Position numbers and translations under genes: made by a program
The notes under the pieces: generated by a model
Told to the model about the DNA's origin: nothing
The model's database searches: none
The model's input: only the letters and a program-made list of their open reading frames with translations
Source: an uncultured Porphyromonadaceae bacterium
GTDB lineage: Bacteria; Bacteroidota; Bacteroidia; Bacteroidales; Muribaculaceae
Direction: 5' to 3'
Length of the DNA stretch: 62,064 nucleotides
Assembly (NCBI GenBank): GCA_937921035.1
Contig: CALEUL010000042.1
Location: forward strand, 1-62,064
Part shown: positions 32,745 through 42,145 of the stretch, one piece after another
Numbering within the stretch: position 1 is the first letter of the stretch
Layout of the letters: each line of letters begins with the position of its first letter

Positions 32745-33442
32745 TGGACTTTTTAACCGACAAGATTTTTCTGATAGCCCTTACATTCGCCAGCTATCTT
32801 GGAGCGCAGTATCTTCAGCGTCGCACCGGCATGCGTCTGCTGAATCCGATTTTAGTTTCCATTATCGTGATGATATGCCTTTTGCTGTGCATGGACATAC
32901 ATTTCGAAACATATCAGCAGGCCGGCATATACATAGACATGTGGTTGAAACCGGCCGTAGTTGCTCTGGGTGTTCCTCTGTACAAACAGCTTGAAACGAT
33001 AAAGAAACAGATGTTGCCTCTGCTCACTGCCGAGATGTGCGGATGTGTAGCCGGCGTGGTTTCCGTGGTATTTTTCGCGGAACTGTTCGGAGCATCGCGC
33101 GAAGTAGTTATGTCGCTGGCGCCCAAAGCCGTAACAACGCCTATCGCAATGGAAATATCGCAGAGTATAGGCGGAATACCGCCGCTCACAGCCGCTGTAG
33201 TGGTATCCACCGGTATTTTCGGGGGCATGACAGGATTTAAGATTGTGAAACTCGGTCATGTCAAAAGCCCTATGGCTACAGGACTATCCATCGGTACCGC
33301 AGCACATGCCGTGGGCACTTCCGCCGCAATGGAGCGCAGCGACCGTTACGGAGCTTTCTCGTCGCTCGGACTGACTCTTAACGGAATTCTTACAACACTG
33401 CTAGCACCGCTCATTCTCAAGCTGATGGGTTATCCGGTGTGA
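32738..33442 (+). CDS. lrgB: LrgB/CidB family membrane protein
   Basis: A 234-residue inner membrane protein with about seven helices. Family segments are LTFASYLGAQYLQRRTG (about 15-31), WLKPAVVALGVPLYKQ (about 68-83), SLAPKAVTTPIAMEIS (about 126-141) and GLSIGTAAHAVGTSAAMERS (about 184-203). The start at 32738 overlaps lrgA by seven bases. A second ATG at 32744 forms TGATG with the lrgA stop and is an equally good choice. The pair would form a transporter or holin/antiholin-like unit; position after pta-ackA suggests pyruvate or a similar acid as cargo (inference). Confidence 0.93.
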   Translation: MLMDFLTDKIFLIALTFASYLGAQYLQRRTGMRLLNPILVSIIVMICLLLCMDIHFETYQQAGIYIDMWLKPAVVALGVPLYKQLETIKKQMLPLLTAEMCGCVAGVVSVVFFAELFGASREVVMSLAPKAVTTPIAMEISQSIGGIPPLTAAVVVSTGIFGGMTGFKIVKLGHVKSPMATGLSIGTAAHAVGTSAAMERSDRYGAFSSLGLTLNGILTTLLAPLILKLMGYPV

Positions 33443-33461
33443 TACTACGGGCACAAAAAAA

Positions 33462-33558
33462 GGGTAAGCTTACTACATCGCACCGCTACAACCTGATACC
33501 CTTGCTTCGGTCAAGATCTGGGGGAGTTTTCAGGGAGCTGGTCGTGTAGGACTTACCC
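33462..33558 (-). ncRNA. ffs: Signal recognition particle RNA (small type)
   Basis: About 97 nucleotides on the minus strand. Its 5' GGGTAAG pairs with its 3' CTTACCC, and seven T residues follow (plus 33455-33461), a built-in terminator. The apical part carries CAGATC-N6-GAAGCA, which lines up with the conserved SRP domain IV (CAGGTC-N6-GAAGCA in E. coli, known). The apex reads UGAC, matching the URRC loop class known in some SRP RNAs. A -7 box, TACCTTTG on the minus strand (plus 33564-33571), lies just in front of the 5' end. It would scaffold Ffh and direct membrane-protein ribosomes to FtsY. No covariance search was possible here. Confidence 0.82.
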
Positions 33559-33563
33559 GTTTG

Positions 33564-33571
33564 CAAAGGTA
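33564..33571 (-). promoter_or_regulatory. -7 box of the SRP RNA gene
   Basis: The minus-strand TACCTTTG lies about six bases before the predicted 5' end (GGGTAAG) of the RNA, the normal distance for this promoter class. Confidence 0.7.
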
Positions 33572-33662
33572 CGCATTTTTTCTAAAACAGGGCACTTTTT
33601 AGTAATTATTTAACAAAACTTTACAATTGAGTGCCCAAAAATACCTTCGCCCTATATATAAA

Positions 33663-34415
33663 TTATTCGGGTTTTTCCACCGATTTGAGAACAATGCTAA
33701 TCATGGGTTCGCCACCTTTTTTCTCACTGATTTCAGTGCGGACGGCACCGATGCCCTCGGCATACCATTGGGTATAGTAGCTTTTGCTTACTTCACCACC
33801 GGCCGACTGGCGCTGCAGAAAAGTAACCTTCATGCAATCGAATGTTCCGGCGGGTACGGTAACGCTTTCCTGACCGACAACAACATTCTCCCAGAGGTTG
33901 GTGGTGATAACCGTCGGGCCAAGGTGAAGGCGTACACTCTGGTTTTTGGCTTTGGTACCGGCAGGTGTCGCAGGGTTGAGCGACAGTTTAAGTTCGCCTT
34001 TGACCTTTATGGATTTTTCAATTTCGTCGATCTGCGAATCGGACAGGATTGTGCCTTCGGCTTCGGCCTGCTGCTTCACCATCTCGATAAATTCGGCTTT
34101 TGTCTGTTCCTCGCCGGAGAGCAATACCGTTGTGGTATTATCGGCAGGATTGAATGTATAATACGAATACGTTGTGGTTTTGCCTACGAGTGAACCGGGA
34201 GTAGGAGCTACATCCTCGAAAGTGTATGTAACAACGCCATCGTCGGCTTTTACTGCATCTTTGAGTGTGCTTACTTCTTCGAATGTTTTGTCGCCGTCAT
34301 CGGTCTTGGCGGTACATTCATAAGTAAGAACAGTGCCGGGTGTTGTGGCAATAAGCTGTGCGCTTGCCGTCATAACTCCGCCGGCAAGGAACGCGAGGGT
34401 AAAGATTTTTTTCAT
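33663..34415 (-). CDS. Secreted TapB-like (DUF3108-like) protein
   Basis: A 250-residue secreted protein with a signal peptide ending near TASAQ (residue 19). The rest is predicted beta-rich. The segments PGTVLTYECTAKTDDGD (about 26-42), VTVPAGTFDCMKVTFLQ (about 186-202) and YTQWYAEGIGAVRTE (about 214-228) are typical of TapB/DUF3108-like proteins. These form a beta-barrel-like fold in the periplasm or at the surface. Its role is not known. It starts 34 bases after the end of sprA on the same strand and may be carried on the sprA transcript. A middle acidic/helical insert (about 104-135) is unusual. Confidence 0.75.
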   Translation of the reverse strand: MKKIFTLAFLAGGVMTASAQLIATTPGTVLTYECTAKTDDGDKTFEEVSTLKDAVKADDGVVTYTFEDVAPTPGSLVGKTTTYSYYTFNPADNTTTVLLSGEEQTKAEFIEMVKQQAEAEGTILSDSQIDEIEKSIKVKGELKLSLNPATPAGTKAKNQSVRLHLGPTVITTNLWENVVVGQESVTVPAGTFDCMKVTFLQRQSAGGEVSKSYYTQWYAEGIGAVRTEISEKKGGEPMISIVLKSVEKPE

Positions 34416-34449
34416 ATTACTGATTTTAAATGGTTTCTGAATATTAGGA

Positions 34450-37400
34450 CTACCTCGACAGCGAAAGGTTTAGCGACAGACCGTAGGAAGAGTTGGTTGT
34501 GGGATACGAACTTGTGGTAACAAGGGGGGTGTTCACCTGGTGGTCGAAGAACGCGGAAAGGGTGAGTCGCTTGCTCAGCACATAGCTTGCTGTAAGGTTC
34601 ATCGTGAGGGTATTAGTACCGCTTGTAGGCTGCGTATAATTGCCCTCGATACGGCGTATCAGGGCCTGATTATTCTGGAAGGAGAAGTCGGCGTTTACAG
34701 TAAGGTCGTTGCTCACGCCAGTCTGCGACTTCTTCATCTTCAGTACGGTATTGAAATTCACAATTTTGTAGCCAGCGCCGATAGTAATGCCCCTGGAAGT
34801 CGCCTCCACGAGCTGGCCGGCGGCTGAATTGAGGGTGAGTGTGCGCTGGTCGCGGTACTCGATGTTGAACTGCAATTCGTTTTTCAGCGTGAAATTGACG
34901 CCGATAAGCGGCGCAAAACGCTCGGTTATGGCCACCGACGAGATATTGTACGGCGATGACGGGATGGGATTGCCCGAAAGTTCGTCGAGAGTGAAACCAA
35001 GGTCTCCGGAAGCGCTCGCCCAGTTGAGGTACGACGAGAACGAGCCGACCGAATAGGTACACTGATATGCGTGAGACAGCGTGAAGGACTTGAATATGGA
35101 ACGTAAGTTTCCAAGGTTCACGAGACCGTCGTAAGTGATACGCCAGTTGGGAAGCACCGAAGCGAAGCTGGGGAAAGGATTAAGGTTCTGTTTTGCAGCC
35201 TTACGCTTGGTATACGCGGCCACAAAGGCCGGTATAAGCACGTCCGATGATGTTTCGCTTACGGTGCCGACCTCCGGGTTGAAACGGTTGCCGGCATTGG
35301 GATTATCGCGCATGAAGCCAGTAGACGGGTAGTTCAGATTACCGTACTGAGCCTCTACCCTGTCGCGTATTTCGGGAATATTGTTCAGGAACTGCTGGAA
35401 AGCCGGAGAGAAGTAGCCGTCATCGGCACTCGAAGAACGCAATGCAGTAAGGATGGCGCAATGTGTCTTAGTGTACGAACCCGAGTATGTCGTAGGCATG
35501 TCGGCATACATGAACTGAACCTGCGAGTTGCGGTTGTCGGTGCGGTTGAATGTAAGCTGCACCTTGAAACCCTTGAACAGTTCGAAGTTTGTTTCTATGT
35601 TCAGTTCATTGGTATGGGACCACAGAGCCGGCGAAGTCTGTCCGTCGTTTGTCTCAAGCCATCCGCGATCCAGCGCTTTCTGGATATAGCTTTCGTCGGT
35701 GAAGCCGAATGCGAAGTCCAGGCCCGGCGCCATAGGACCGTAATCGTTGCTTTGGCCGAATATATCGCCGATGTTGGGATTGAACAGGGGCAACGACAGC
35801 GAGCGCGTGTTGCGGTAGCGCACGGAAACATTGCGCGGCGAGGTTACGAAACGCAGCGCGTACTCGCCGATATTGCGCATAAGGCTCTTTTCATCCTTCA
35901 ACACCTCCGTTACGGTGAACTTCAGATTCTGCTCACCTTTTGTAAGCACCTCCACGGTCTTGTTGTCCACAATGCGCGTCTTCACCGCGAAAGGCTTGCC
36001 GTCGGTGGTAGTTGCAGAAACCTTGACGTTCTTTACGTTAAGATTATGTTTAATTGTTATTGTGGTATCCGGAGCAAGAGCGTAGGTTCGCTCGAATTTC
36101 TTTGCTTTTTTAGGCGCGGCCGTGGAACGGCGCGTATTTGCAAAACGGCGGGTAACATCCTTGAGAATCGGAATTTTATTGTAGAATGTCTCGAAGTTGA
36201 TGCGTCCGTCTACGGTCCATGCCGCCTGATTGGCGATAGTATTACCGAGTTTCTCGCCGTCGATTGTGGCACCGCGGTCCCATCGGTATGTGGCGTTGTA
36301 GCTCACGTTGCCGGTGAGGAAATCGAGGAAAGCAATCTTGCTGAACGGAGCCTTGTACTGGCCCGTGAATGTCTGGTTATAGGCCCAGGGAGTACCTAAC
36401 GACTTGATACTGGACCATACGGTGTCCTTCCAATCACGATATTTGTCAGGGAAAAGCTTGCGGTTTACGGCGCCCACGGTTTCCTCGATACGTGCCGAAG
36501 TATTGGAACTGAACGACAGCGAAAGGCTCTTGGTAAGGTTCCACGTAACCTGCAGCTGGCGGTCCCATAGCCAGTTTTTACTTACCGATACAGGCAGCTG
36601 GAACATTACGTCGGTTTCGGAACGTGTCTGCTGCTCGTAATAGGTACGGTTCATGCTTGTGAGGAACGATATATTGTTAGGCAGCCACTGCAGCTCCCAC
36701 TCGCGCAGGAACTTGACGTTCTTGCTCTTTCCTTTGAGCTTGCCGAAAGGCTTTAACCCCTTTATGAACGGAGAATAGCTGTAGCCGAATGAGCCGCGAT
36801 AGTCGTTGGTGTACTCGTACTCGGTGGTGGGATCGGTCTTGGACTGCTTTGTGAAGGAAAAATTTACAGTAAAGTTAGCAGGGTCCCACGGCATTGGATT
36901 CTTACTCTGCACATCGAACTTAAATCCGGAAAGCGAGAAATTCTGTACCGTATTGCGCTCTATCGCGTATGCGCTCACAGAATCACGCTGTGCGTCGGTC
37001 TCGCAATCGTCCAAAGCATCTTTCAGCAGTACGTCCTGGTCGAGAGGGTTGTATTTGGGCGATGTTTTCTCCTTGGTATAAGAATAATATACGGGGGCGC
37101 GCAGTTTGGCCTTTTCGGGAAGGAAACGGCCAAGGTCGGCCTGTATGGCTACATTGTACTGTTCGTAATCGTCGAGGCGGCGCTCGTTCAGACTCTGGTC
37201 AACGCTGCCGAAACCGGCGGACTCGATATGTGCGCCAAGATTCAGAGTAGCGATGTCGCTCATATTAAGGGTTGCGTTTGCTTTCGCAGCCCAGCCGCCG
37301 GCCTCGTTGAAGTCGGTAACCTTGAGTTCGTTCACCCAGATGGTACCCGCCTTTGTAGTGGCAGAATTGTTGCGCACACCAATAAGGATTACGCGTACAT

Positions 37401-40400
37401 CGCTGAGCGAAGGATTGCCGAGCACAGCCATGCGGTTGCGGTCGTTGTCGGGATCGCGCCCCGTGTAGAGGGTACCGAAACCGACACCATCCACCTGGTT
37501 ACGCTTCTCGCGGTTGCGTTCCTTCTTCAGTTCGACAAGGTTCTGCAGATTAAAGTCCATAAAATTTTGTCGCGGCCACACAATCCACTTATCGGCATCG
37601 CTATAACGGTCGTATGTTCCGAAAGGCGTCAGCTCCAGAGGAATCTCGTACTCGTAGAAGTTGTTCTTCACGTCAGAGCCGAGGCGGATGAAAATACTCA
37701 GGTCGTTGGAGCGCAAATCGGTTGTGTTGTCTATCATCGCTTCGGCGTGCACCCACATCTGCAGGCGCTTGTAGTTGCGAAGGTCTTGCTGAGTGTTGCG
37801 GTAAACGGCACGCGCGTCGCCTGCGTCAAGGTCGGACACTTTCAGCGACATGGCCTGCTCGTTCAGCTGCACAATCTGGCTCTGACCGGGATCGGAAATA
37901 CGAGTTACGCCGGGAGGCAGAACATAGTTTACAGGCTCTCGCTGGGCGTTTTCCTCGATGTTCACCACCGACATATCCAGCTTACCCTGTGCCGGAGTAT
38001 CGCCTCGGGTGTTCAGATTAAAGTCGTACGAACGCCATTCGCCGCGCACAAGTTCGAGCGTGGCAAAACGCAGGTGTACCGGTTTCTTGAATCCGGTAAG
38101 GAACATACGGGCGAAGCGGATAGTTGAGAAATCGTTTATAGAACCTACCACTTTCTCGAAATCGCTCAAAGGAATCTTGAACTGATACCACTCCATTGTA
38201 GGGAATGTACCATCGCGGGCGGCAACGACGGATACCTGTTTGTCGGTAATGAAATTCTGGCCCACAACAAGATCCTCAGGACGGATAGAAACACGGTACT
38301 GGAAATAGCGTTCGTACTCGTTGAGCGTGTTATCCTGGTTTATGTCCTCCACATCGGGAACAGCGCGTGCCGACTGATACAGCGGGTCTGAAGCGTCCTC
38401 GGGGGAAAGAGCATTTCCTTCCACGCCGTTGTAGCGCTTGTAGCGTTCAAGGATACCGAGACGCTGCTCGTCGTAGTCGTAGCCTCGATAGAAGTGATAG
38501 TTGTCGCCGGCAGGATCGTTCAGCGGCGAAAAAGAGTCGCGCTCCAATGAATCGAGCGTCTCGGCCGACACACGACGGCGCACATTATCGGCGTATGTCT
38601 GGTATGTTGGGAACTGGAATTCCTGATCTGTATGCAGCCCGTCGAGACCGACATCCTGCGCCAGGCGCGCGCCCTTGTTATTGTCGAATGAATATGTGAG
38701 CGAGTTCTGCGACGATACGCGGCCCCACACGGTTTCTTTCATATATTCGTCGTTGCCGTCGTAAGGCACGCCGTTTTCGTAGCTTTTGAGACCATCCTTA
38801 AGAATATCCTCGGAAATCTCGCCGAAGTTGATGTACAGGTCTCCGCCCTCCAGGTTGTCGTTCTCAGGATCAAGGAACGGATTTAGAAGCCAGAACTGCA
38901 CATACTCGATGTTACTTTGCTCGAAGTTGGTATTCTCCATCTTGCGCATTATGCCGCCCCAGCGTTTTTCGGGATTTGTAAGGCGTCCGCGGTAATCCAT
39001 GCCGGCATCGTCGAGGTTGTACGGTCCGCGCTCGTCGGGATAGTACGACAAGTTGAGCGTCTGCACGGTATTCGATTCGCCATAAGAAGTCTCGCGTCCC
39101 GGGAATATCTCGCGTACGGTAACCTCGCGTACGTATGGATTGGAGAGCTGCTTAAGGTCGCTCTTGATATATCCCGGACACATATTGGAGTTGCGCTGTG
39201 TGAACAGGCGGTCTATGTAGTACCAGTTCAGCAGTGCGCGATTCTTGCCGTAATCGATATTGTTTGAAAGAGCGGCTTCGGGGAAAAGCGCATCGGGCGA
39301 CGGATCGTAAGGTGTTGAGGCCAGGAACCACGAATACGGAGAACGGAGGTCTATGCCGGTCTGAGTGCTCTCGAAATCGTCGATGTACGACGATCCTTTG
39401 TTCGAACCCGATTTCTGTCCGTGAGGCATGATACGTGCATACTCCGCCACAAGATTCAGTTTGGATGGCTGGGTTGCATTTACCGTAGGTATCTTGTTGA
39501 GCAGATTGGTAAGCCACATAAATTCGCCGTTGTAGGACAGATTCAGGCCCATCATGGAGTTGTTCACCACTTCGTCGCCGATGTTTACCTTTTCTATCAG
39601 CGCCTTCTCGGAAAAATGCATAAGAGTGGCACCGATGTTGAGGTTCTTGTTCAGCTGATACTGCAAGTCGAGACCGAGCAGCGTTTTGCGCTGCGTGGAG
39701 AACATAGACTGGTTCTCGAGTGTAACGCTGATATTCTGGCCCGAGTCGATAATGCTTTGATTCGTAATGGTTACAATACCCATCGCGTAATCCACGGTGT
39801 AATCGGAATTCTCGGTAAGGCGCATGCCACCGGCCATAACCACCACGGAACCACGCGGAACGTTCATCGCATTGAGACGTATCTGCGAGCCGGAAGAGGC
39901 CATATATTCGCCTTCGAGCACAAACTTGTTCTTGTCGGCAAACTGGCGCGCCACAACTATCGTAGAGTCGTAAAGTTCCTGGTATACATACTGTTCTGCC
40001 AACGCAGGGTTATTGATTCTGGATGCGAGATGCGAGCCAAAAGGCTCCACAACGGGGAAAATCACCTTTCCGGTGGCCGCAAGGATAGTGTATCCCTCGA
40101 TATAATCGAAGAAACCGTCGGGGTTGCTTTCTTCGTTGGAGTCGATGCGGTCCAAATTCATCACCTGCAGAAGGCTCTGGTTGTTAAGACCGGGAACGGG
40201 CAGGTAGTTTATTTTGGTGCCGGTAGTATCGGAAAGATATTTGATATTTAGACGGAACTTGTTTTTCTGCAGCTGATAGCCTCCGAGGTTGTACACGTTC
40301 TTCATCATCAGGTCCCACATGGGCAACTTCGGCGATGTGGTTGTGCTCTTCAGCATTTTCAGATAAAGGCACTGATCGGTGGAAGTGATGTCGCCGGAGA

Positions 40401-41883
40401 ACTCGCCCACCTGATATACCTGGCCGTTATATGTGTATTCGTAGGCCACGGCAAGGACTTCGTCGGCGTTGAGCTGGCTCTTAATCGAGATATAGCCGAG
40501 AGTGCTGTTGAGGACATATTCGTTGGAGCTGAGGAGGCGGGCGCTCTCCACCTTCTCGTAGTCTTTACCGCCGTCGATGCCATAACGCCCGAGAGGTTCG
40601 AGCACCTGCGTTACGCGGTTGATGTTTCGTGCCTCGGGAAAATCGGTCTTGATTATTGAAAGCAAATCGTTGGATGTGTTGGACGGATTGTCGCGCGCAG
40701 GGTCGGGCGTCCAGTAGTGATTCGCCAGGTGCGAGTTTTCGCCAAGGTCCATAAATCCCACAAAGTTGCGAGCCTGCTCGTATTTTCCGCTCTTGTTGGT
40801 AACCCACACCTCGATACGTGTGATTTTTACGCCTGAGGCGACATATGGCAGTTTCGACGCGAAGCGGTCGTAGTTGTCGCGGAAGAAATGGGCGAGGAAA
40901 TAATGCCTGTTCGACTCATATTCGTCGGCGTTGACAGAGAATTTGGTAGTCTGAGCACCGCCTTTGCTGTTCACCGACTTCGACTCGGAATTCTGCTGTG
41001 CCACAAGCGCAGTTGCCGTCAGTTTTCCGAACTGCAGCTTTGTTTTCATACCAAACAGGGCCGTGCTTCCCCTTATGAGCGAAGAACCGGTTGTCATAGA
41101 AACGTTACCGAGTTCTATATTCTTTACAATATCATCCTCCTTACCCTCATAAGCCAATTTGAGGTTTTTGCTGTCGAAATCGAAGGTTGCATCGGTATTG
41201 TAAGTCATGTTGAACTTCATGCGGTCGCCGACGCCGGCGGCGATAGTAGCCTGGATTTTCTGCTCGAAGTCGAAATAAGTCTTTCTGCGGGCCGACAGCG
41301 ACAGCGACGGATTATCCGTTTTGTTGCTCTTAATACCCATCTTCACCTGCACGGAACCCTGCGTCTTCAGCGACACGCCGCCCGGGCCGAAAATCTTTTC
41401 CAGCGGACCGAGGGCGAAGTTCATGTCGAAGATATTGAATGGTTCCTTCTGCTTGTCGGTTATAAGCGACATGTTGCGTTCCTTGTAATACTGCTGCATG
41501 GAACGCCTCAGCTGCCAGTTGTTATACTGCTCGGCAGTGAGCATGAAAGGCGTAGCGATATCTATGTCTCCCACACGCGTACGCACAATATAACACCCCG
41601 TTGCGGGGTCGTATTCGGCAGTTGTCTTGATATTGGAAGGCGATGCGAGGTCGTACGCCATTTCATCGCGCATAAGATCCTCGTAGCTTCGCGGAACAGT
41701 AGGAGCCACCGGCAAAGGAAGAAACGAACTGTCGGGAACGGCAGGAGGAAAAGCGGCAGGTGGGGGCGCCGGGAAACCTTCGCCACGGGACTGACCTCGG
41801 GCGAGCGAAGCACCGCACAGTACCATAGCAAGAGCGACGAATATAGATATTATATATGTATGTAGCTTAGCGCCTATTTCCAT
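34450..41883 (-). CDS. sprA: T9SS outer membrane translocon SprA/Sov
   Basis: The giant outer membrane channel through which type IX secretion cargo leaves the periplasm. With the start at 41883 (MEIGAKLHTYIISIF) the protein has 2477 residues, close to the family norm of about 2400-2500, and a signal peptide cleaved near GQS (residue 31). Longer frames up to 42012 give no signal peptide at the N-terminus. The sequence is rich in Tyr, Asn and beta strands throughout. SprA_N-type domains occur near 60-500 and again near 1050-1500, and the barrel continues to a terminal SLNLSLSR. Known SprA structures (Flavobacterium) form a 36-strand barrel. Predicted cargo in this window are the products of 46434-48980, 49832-52264 and 57583-58581. 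Confidence 0.95.
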   Translation of the reverse strand: MEIGAKLHTYIISIFVALAMVLCGASLARGQSRGEGFPAPPPAAFPPAVPDSSFLPLPVAPTVPRSYEDLMRDEMAYDLASPSNIKTTAEYDPATGCYIVRTRVGDIDIATPFMLTAEQYNNWQLRRSMQQYYKERNMSLITDKQKEPFNIFDMNFALGPLEKIFGPGGVSLKTQGSVQVKMGIKSNKTDNPSLSLSARRKTYFDFEQKIQATIAAGVGDRMKFNMTYNTDATFDFDSKNLKLAYEGKEDDIVKNIELGNVSMTTGSSLIRGSTALFGMKTKLQFGKLTATALVAQQNSESKSVNSKGGAQTTKFSVNADEYESNRHYFLAHFFRDNYDRFASKLPYVASGVKITRIEVWVTNKSGKYEQARNFVGFMDLGENSHLANHYWTPDPARDNPSNTSNDLLSIIKTDFPEARNINRVTQVLEPLGRYGIDGGKDYEKVESARLLSSNEYVLNSTLGYISIKSQLNADEVLAVAYEYTYNGQVYQVGEFSGDITSTDQCLYLKMLKSTTTSPKLPMWDLMMKNVYNLGGYQLQKNKFRLNIKYLSDTTGTKINYLPVPGLNNQSLLQVMNLDRIDSNEESNPDGFFDYIEGYTILAATGKVIFPVVEPFGSHLASRINNPALAEQYVYQELYDSTIVVARQFADKNKFVLEGEYMASSGSQIRLNAMNVPRGSVVVMAGGMRLTENSDYTVDYAMGIVTITNQSIIDSGQNISVTLENQSMFSTQRKTLLGLDLQYQLNKNLNIGATLMHFSEKALIEKVNIGDEVVNNSMMGLNLSYNGEFMWLTNLLNKIPTVNATQPSKLNLVAEYARIMPHGQKSGSNKGSSYIDDFESTQTGIDLRSPYSWFLASTPYDPSPDALFPEAALSNNIDYGKNRALLNWYYIDRLFTQRNSNMCPGYIKSDLKQLSNPYVREVTVREIFPGRETSYGESNTVQTLNLSYYPDERGPYNLDDAGMDYRGRLTNPEKRWGGIMRKMENTNFEQSNIEYVQFWLLNPFLDPENDNLEGGDLYINFGEISEDILKDGLKSYENGVPYDGNDEYMKETVWGRVSSQNSLTYSFDNNKGARLAQDVGLDGLHTDQEFQFPTYQTYADNVRRRVSAETLDSLERDSFSPLNDPAGDNYHFYRGYDYDEQRLGILERYKRYNGVEGNALSPEDASDPLYQSARAVPDVEDINQDNTLNEYERYFQYRVSIRPEDLVVGQNFITDKQVSVVAARDGTFPTMEWYQFKIPLSDFEKVVGSINDFSTIRFARMFLTGFKKPVHLRFATLELVRGEWRSYDFNLNTRGDTPAQGKLDMSVVNIEENAQREPVNYVLPPGVTRISDPGQSQIVQLNEQAMSLKVSDLDAGDARAVYRNTQQDLRNYKRLQMWVHAEAMIDNTTDLRSNDLSIFIRLGSDVKNNFYEYEIPLELTPFGTYDRYSDADKWIVWPRQNFMDFNLQNLVELKKERNREKRNQVDGVGFGTLYTGRDPDNDRNRMAVLGNPSLSDVRVILIGVRNNSATTKAGTIWVNELKVTDFNEAGGWAAKANATLNMSDIATLNLGAHIESAGFGSVDQSLNERRLDDYEQYNVAIQADLGRFLPEKAKLRAPVYYSYTKEKTSPKYNPLDQDVLLKDALDDCETDAQRDSVSAYAIERNTVQNFSLSGFKFDVQSKNPMPWDPANFTVNFSFTKQSKTDPTTEYEYTNDYRGSFGYSYSPFIKGLKPFGKLKGKSKNVKFLREWELQWLPNNISFLTSMNRTYYEQQTRSETDVMFQLPVSVSKNWLWDRQLQVTWNLTKSLSLSFSSNTSARIEETVGAVNRKLFPDKYRDWKDTVWSSIKSLGTPWAYNQTFTGQYKAPFSKIAFLDFLTGNVSYNATYRWDRGATIDGEKLGNTIANQAAWTVDGRINFETFYNKIPILKDVTRRFANTRRSTAAPKKAKKFERTYALAPDTTITIKHNLNVKNVKVSATTTDGKPFAVKTRIVDNKTVEVLTKGEQNLKFTVTEVLKDEKSLMRNIGEYALRFVTSPRNVSVRYRNTRSLSLPLFNPNIGDIFGQSNDYGPMAPGLDFAFGFTDESYIQKALDRGWLETNDGQTSPALWSHTNELNIETNFELFKGFKVQLTFNRTDNRNSQVQFMYADMPTTYSGSYTKTHCAILTALRSSSADDGYFSPAFQQFLNNIPEIRDRVEAQYGNLNYPSTGFMRDNPNAGNRFNPEVGTVSETSSDVLIPAFVAAYTKRKAAKQNLNPFPSFASVLPNWRITYDGLVNLGNLRSIFKSFTLSHAYQCTYSVGSFSSYLNWASASGDLGFTLDELSGNPIPSSPYNISSVAITERFAPLIGVNFTLKNELQFNIEYRDQRTLTLNSAAGQLVEATSRGITIGAGYKIVNFNTVLKMKKSQTGVSNDLTVNADFSFQNNQALIRRIEGNYTQPTSGTNTLTMNLTASYVLSKRLTLSAFFDHQVNTPLVTTSSYPTTNSSYGLSLNLSLSR

Positions 41884-42145
41884 TGCAATATGCGAGACCG
41901 TTTTTCCGGACGCCGGCACGACAAGCCGAAAAAAACGCCTGCTAATGTTTAACGCCGCCATATGCGTTTTATTGCATACCGTTACAAACGGAAAAGCAGC
42001 TTTTTCGCGCATTCAAACCTTTTCATCTTCCATATAGTTATTTATGTAACATATATAATGTCCGGCTACCATCGAGAAAACGCACCGGAACGTAATGCAG
42101 CACCAGTTCTATATCTAAATGACATAACCCCAAATTTTCCAAGAA
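41884..42145. other. Intergenic region between divergent sprA and permease
   Basis: The 262 bases hold no convincing gene, terminator or TAnnTTTG box in either direction. The divergent layout means both promoters should lie here, so they are either weak or of another class. Confidence 0.5.

Noticed and set aside
40888..41865. Several long plus-strand open frames inside sprA
   Set aside because: All lie antisense to a continuous 2477-residue SprA frame. Low stop-codon frequency on the opposite strand explains them.
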